Of a DNA stretch of 6,820 bases, positions 5,416 to 6,820 are shown piece by piece (position 1 is the stretch's first letter; every line of letters begins with the position of its first letter). Made by a program: the position numbers and the translations under genes. The stretch spans positions 1 to 6,820 of the forward strand of contig CANQVY010000065.1 of the NCBI GenBank assembly GCA_947627405.1. The letters are read 5' to 3'. The stretch comes from an uncultured Bacilli bacterium (GTDB taxonomy: Bacteria > Bacillota_I > Bacilli_A > RF39 > UBA660). Under the pieces are notes generated by a model. The model searched no databases, was not told where the DNA came from, and saw only the letters and a program-made list of their open reading frames with translations.

Positions 5416-6723
5416 TTATAAATTTTCTTTATTCACTTTTTTATTTACTTCTTTTCTTGCTTTCTTTTTTATTATATTTCTATAAAGAGGGACAAGCTTA
5501 TTAAAAGCAAAATATAGAATAGGTTTTGTTATGTAATCAAACTCTCCTATAAATTCAACATAGTCTCCACCAAATTTTTTCTTAAATTCATGAATTCCTA
5601 TATATTTTTTATTATTTAAATCTCCAACAGTACCAAATTGATCATACATTTTAATGCCTTTTTCATAGCTTGTCCTAATATGATAGAAATACGTTAAGTA
5701 ATTCGCATATGTTTCGGTTAAAACATTATGATTGGCTGCATATACAACCCATGTTTTATTTCCATAATCTAAAAGAACATGTGCGTTTAATACAATTTCA
5801 TTGCCATATTGTCTTTTTACTTCATTAAATTTTATTCGATCATGATCTAATTTTTCTTTTCTTTTTAATAATTCTTTTTTCTTTGTATTCGCACTCTTAC
5901 TTAAATTTTCTAAATCTTTAAATTCTTCTAAATCGTGATTTATTTGCTCAAAATCTTTTTGTATTGTTTGTAGAATTTTTTCTAGATTTACTTTGCCCAT
6001 ATATAAAGTCATTTGATTATCTTTATTATAAATTTTATACAAATTTTCATAATAACTTAATTCAGGAGAGACAAAATTTTTTCGATCTTCTGTTAAAAGC
6101 ATCAAATCATAAAATGTTTGAATATCTTTTTCACTACCAATATAATTTTCAACTTCAAATTTTATAGCTTTTTTAATTCTCTGCTTTGTCGTTTTAGAAA
6201 ATTTATCTTCAATGTTTTCTAAAGAGTCATTCATATCAATTCGGAAACTATATCTAGGTTGAAACAATTCAAAGTTTTTTGTAAATCCTAAATGATGATA
6301 TTTTAATTTTTTAAGCATAGAAAATACTTTATGATAATCATAATCTAATTTTATTTCTTCATCTAAATAATTTTTTTTACTGATAACAAGATCAGGATCA
6401 ATTTTTAAAAAGATTCCTTTTTTTTCTTTTATAAAATGGATAATATGTTGATGAAACTCTTTGAACAAACTTTCATTAAAGAAATCAATTACAAAACCCC
6501 TTGGAGAATAAAAATAACTATATCCAAAAGGTAAAGATTTTTTTAATAAAAGAGCACTAGCTACTAATTTATTTTTATCCTTTAATCCTACATAATAGGG
6601 CGTAAGATTTTTTGCTATTTTAGAAAATTCTCCCCATGCATAACTTTGTAAAAAATGTGATTTTTCATGTGATTGAACAAAGTCATCGTATTCTTTTTGA
6701 TTCAAATTGGTCACAAATTCCAT
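5416..6723 (-). CDS. FemA/MurM-like tRNA-dependent peptidoglycan bridge aminoacyltransferase
   Basis: A 435-residue cytosolic protein of the FemABX family, which transfers amino acids from aminoacyl-tRNA to the peptidoglycan stem peptide on lipid II to build the interpeptide bridge. Family marks: FLQSYAWGEFSKI near the start (24-36); a first GNAT-like half with SPRGFVIDF (73-81) and a DP pair (109-110); a PRYSFRIDM followed by KTTKQRIKKA (156-186); a charged helical hairpin at about 245-305, the coiled-coil arm of FemA-type enzymes; then YDQFGTVGDLNN and FKKKFGGDYVEFIGEFD (360-396) closing the second half. The C-terminus is very basic. An ATG 16 codons upstream (6771) is in frame but lies in a palindrome with no ribosome-binding site; the ATG at 6723 has GAGGTG 5 nt upstream and begins at the usual family N-terminus, so I prefer it. 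Which amino acid is added cannot be read from sequence. It is first in an operon with a lipoprotein gene. Confidence 0.88.
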   Translation of the reverse strand: MEFVTNLNQKEYDDFVQSHEKSHFLQSYAWGEFSKIAKNLTPYYVGLKDKNKLVASALLLKKSLPFGYSYFYSPRGFVIDFFNESLFKEFHQHIIHFIKEKKGIFLKIDPDLVISKKNYLDEEIKLDYDYHKVFSMLKKLKYHHLGFTKNFELFQPRYSFRIDMNDSLENIEDKFSKTTKQRIKKAIKFEVENYIGSEKDIQTFYDLMLLTEDRKNFVSPELSYYENLYKIYNKDNQMTLYMGKVNLEKILQTIQKDFEQINHDLEEFKDLENLSKSANTKKKELLKRKEKLDHDRIKFNEVKRQYGNEIVLNAHVLLDYGNKTWVVYAANHNVLTETYANYLTYFYHIRTSYEKGIKMYDQFGTVGDLNNKKYIGIHEFKKKFGGDYVEFIGEFDYITKPILYFAFNKLVPLYRNIIKKKARKEVNKKVNKENL

Positions 6724-6728
6724 AGAAA

Positions 6729-6735
6729 CACCTCT
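6729..6735 (-). promoter_or_regulatory. Ribosome-binding site deciding the transferase start
   Basis: Read on the minus strand, AGAGGTG ends 5 nt before the ATG at 6723. GAGGTG is fully complementary to CACCTC in the 16S rRNA tail. This favours the 435-residue product over the 451-residue reading from 6771. Confidence 0.75.
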
Positions 6736-6757
6736 ATTATTAGTATGGTAGTGTGCA

Positions 6758-6775
6758 TAGTTTGTATACAAACTA
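6758..6775. promoter_or_regulatory. Perfect 18-bp palindrome, likely repressor operator
   Basis: TAGTTTGTATACAAACTA is a perfect inverted repeat centred about 43 bp upstream of the chosen transferase start. Its TTTGTA/TACAAA half-sites resemble operators of the GntR/AraR type, though those often carry two central bases absent here. On the minus strand it contains a weak -35-like TTGTAT (6771-6766), 18 bp from a weak -10-like CATACT (6747-6742), so binding would block transcription of the transferase operon. A terminator reading is less likely: no T-run follows on the minus strand, and on the plus strand the T-run starts 4 nt away with no upstream gene in view. Confidence 0.5.
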
Positions 6776-6820
6776 CCTATTTTTTCCTTTATTTATCTAT
6801 ATTTTCTATATATTTCTTAA

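Noticed and set aside
5964..6167. 67-codon plus-strand open frame inside the transferase gene
   Set aside because: It lies opposite well-conserved transferase coding sequence and has a low-complexity Phe/Leu/Tyr-rich composition typical of antisense to Lys/Asn/Glu-rich genes.
6724..6771. Upstream in-frame ATG giving a 451-residue transferase
   Set aside because: The start would lie inside the palindrome with no ribosome-binding site, and the extra 16 residues (MYTNYAHYHTNNRGVS) do not resemble the family N-terminus, whereas the ATG at 6723 has GAGGTG at good spacing.

Overview
The window is a low-GC, AT-rich stretch of a Bacillota chromosome, most likely from an uncultured or gut-type member of the Bacilli (Erysipelotrichales/RF39-like). 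That placement is inference. It rests on strong A/T codon preference, Shine-Dalgarno sites that pair with the Bacillota 16S tail, a LeuRS without the Gram-negative leucine-specific insertion, a Cse60-family small protein, a YtgP/MurJ-type flippase and a FemA/MurM-type transferase. The genetic code looks standard. About 23 Trp codons across leuS, the flippase and the transferase are all TGG, with no in-frame TGA, so UGA is not read as Trp as it is in Mycoplasma. The six genes stop with TAA or TAG only.

Layout, left half (plus strand): the 3' part of leuS (1-2211, start outside the window) overlaps by one base a small lipoprotein gene (2211-2666). A compact intrinsic terminator follows, its stem beginning inside the lipoprotein stop codon. 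Next come a 57-codon Cse60-family gene (2783-2956) and a 546-aa polytopic membrane protein of the MurJ/YtgP lipid II flippase type (3004-4644). The two are 47 nt apart and share the same unusual ribosome-binding octamer. The spacer at 4645-4860 holds a short open frame ending in one hydrophobic segment, a promoter-like pair and a bidirectional terminator.

Right half (minus strand): a probable two-gene operon reads leftward toward the same terminator. The first gene is a FemA/MurM-like tRNA-dependent aminoacyltransferase (6723-5416). After 17 nt comes a second lipoprotein (5398-4862) with four evenly spaced cysteines near its C-terminus. Upstream of the transferase is a perfect 18-bp palindrome that looks like a repressor operator.

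Function: the recognisable non-housekeeping genes point to the cell envelope. The flippase would export lipid II and the transferase would add bridge amino acids to its stem peptide. Two uncharacterised lipoproteins and a small cytosolic protein of unknown mechanism make up the rest. I see no mobile elements, CRISPR arrays, tRNA or rRNA genes. I found no clear new multi-gene system. The most notable points are the altered LeuRS editing motif, the Cys-x4 array in the second lipoprotein, and the palindrome before the transferase.
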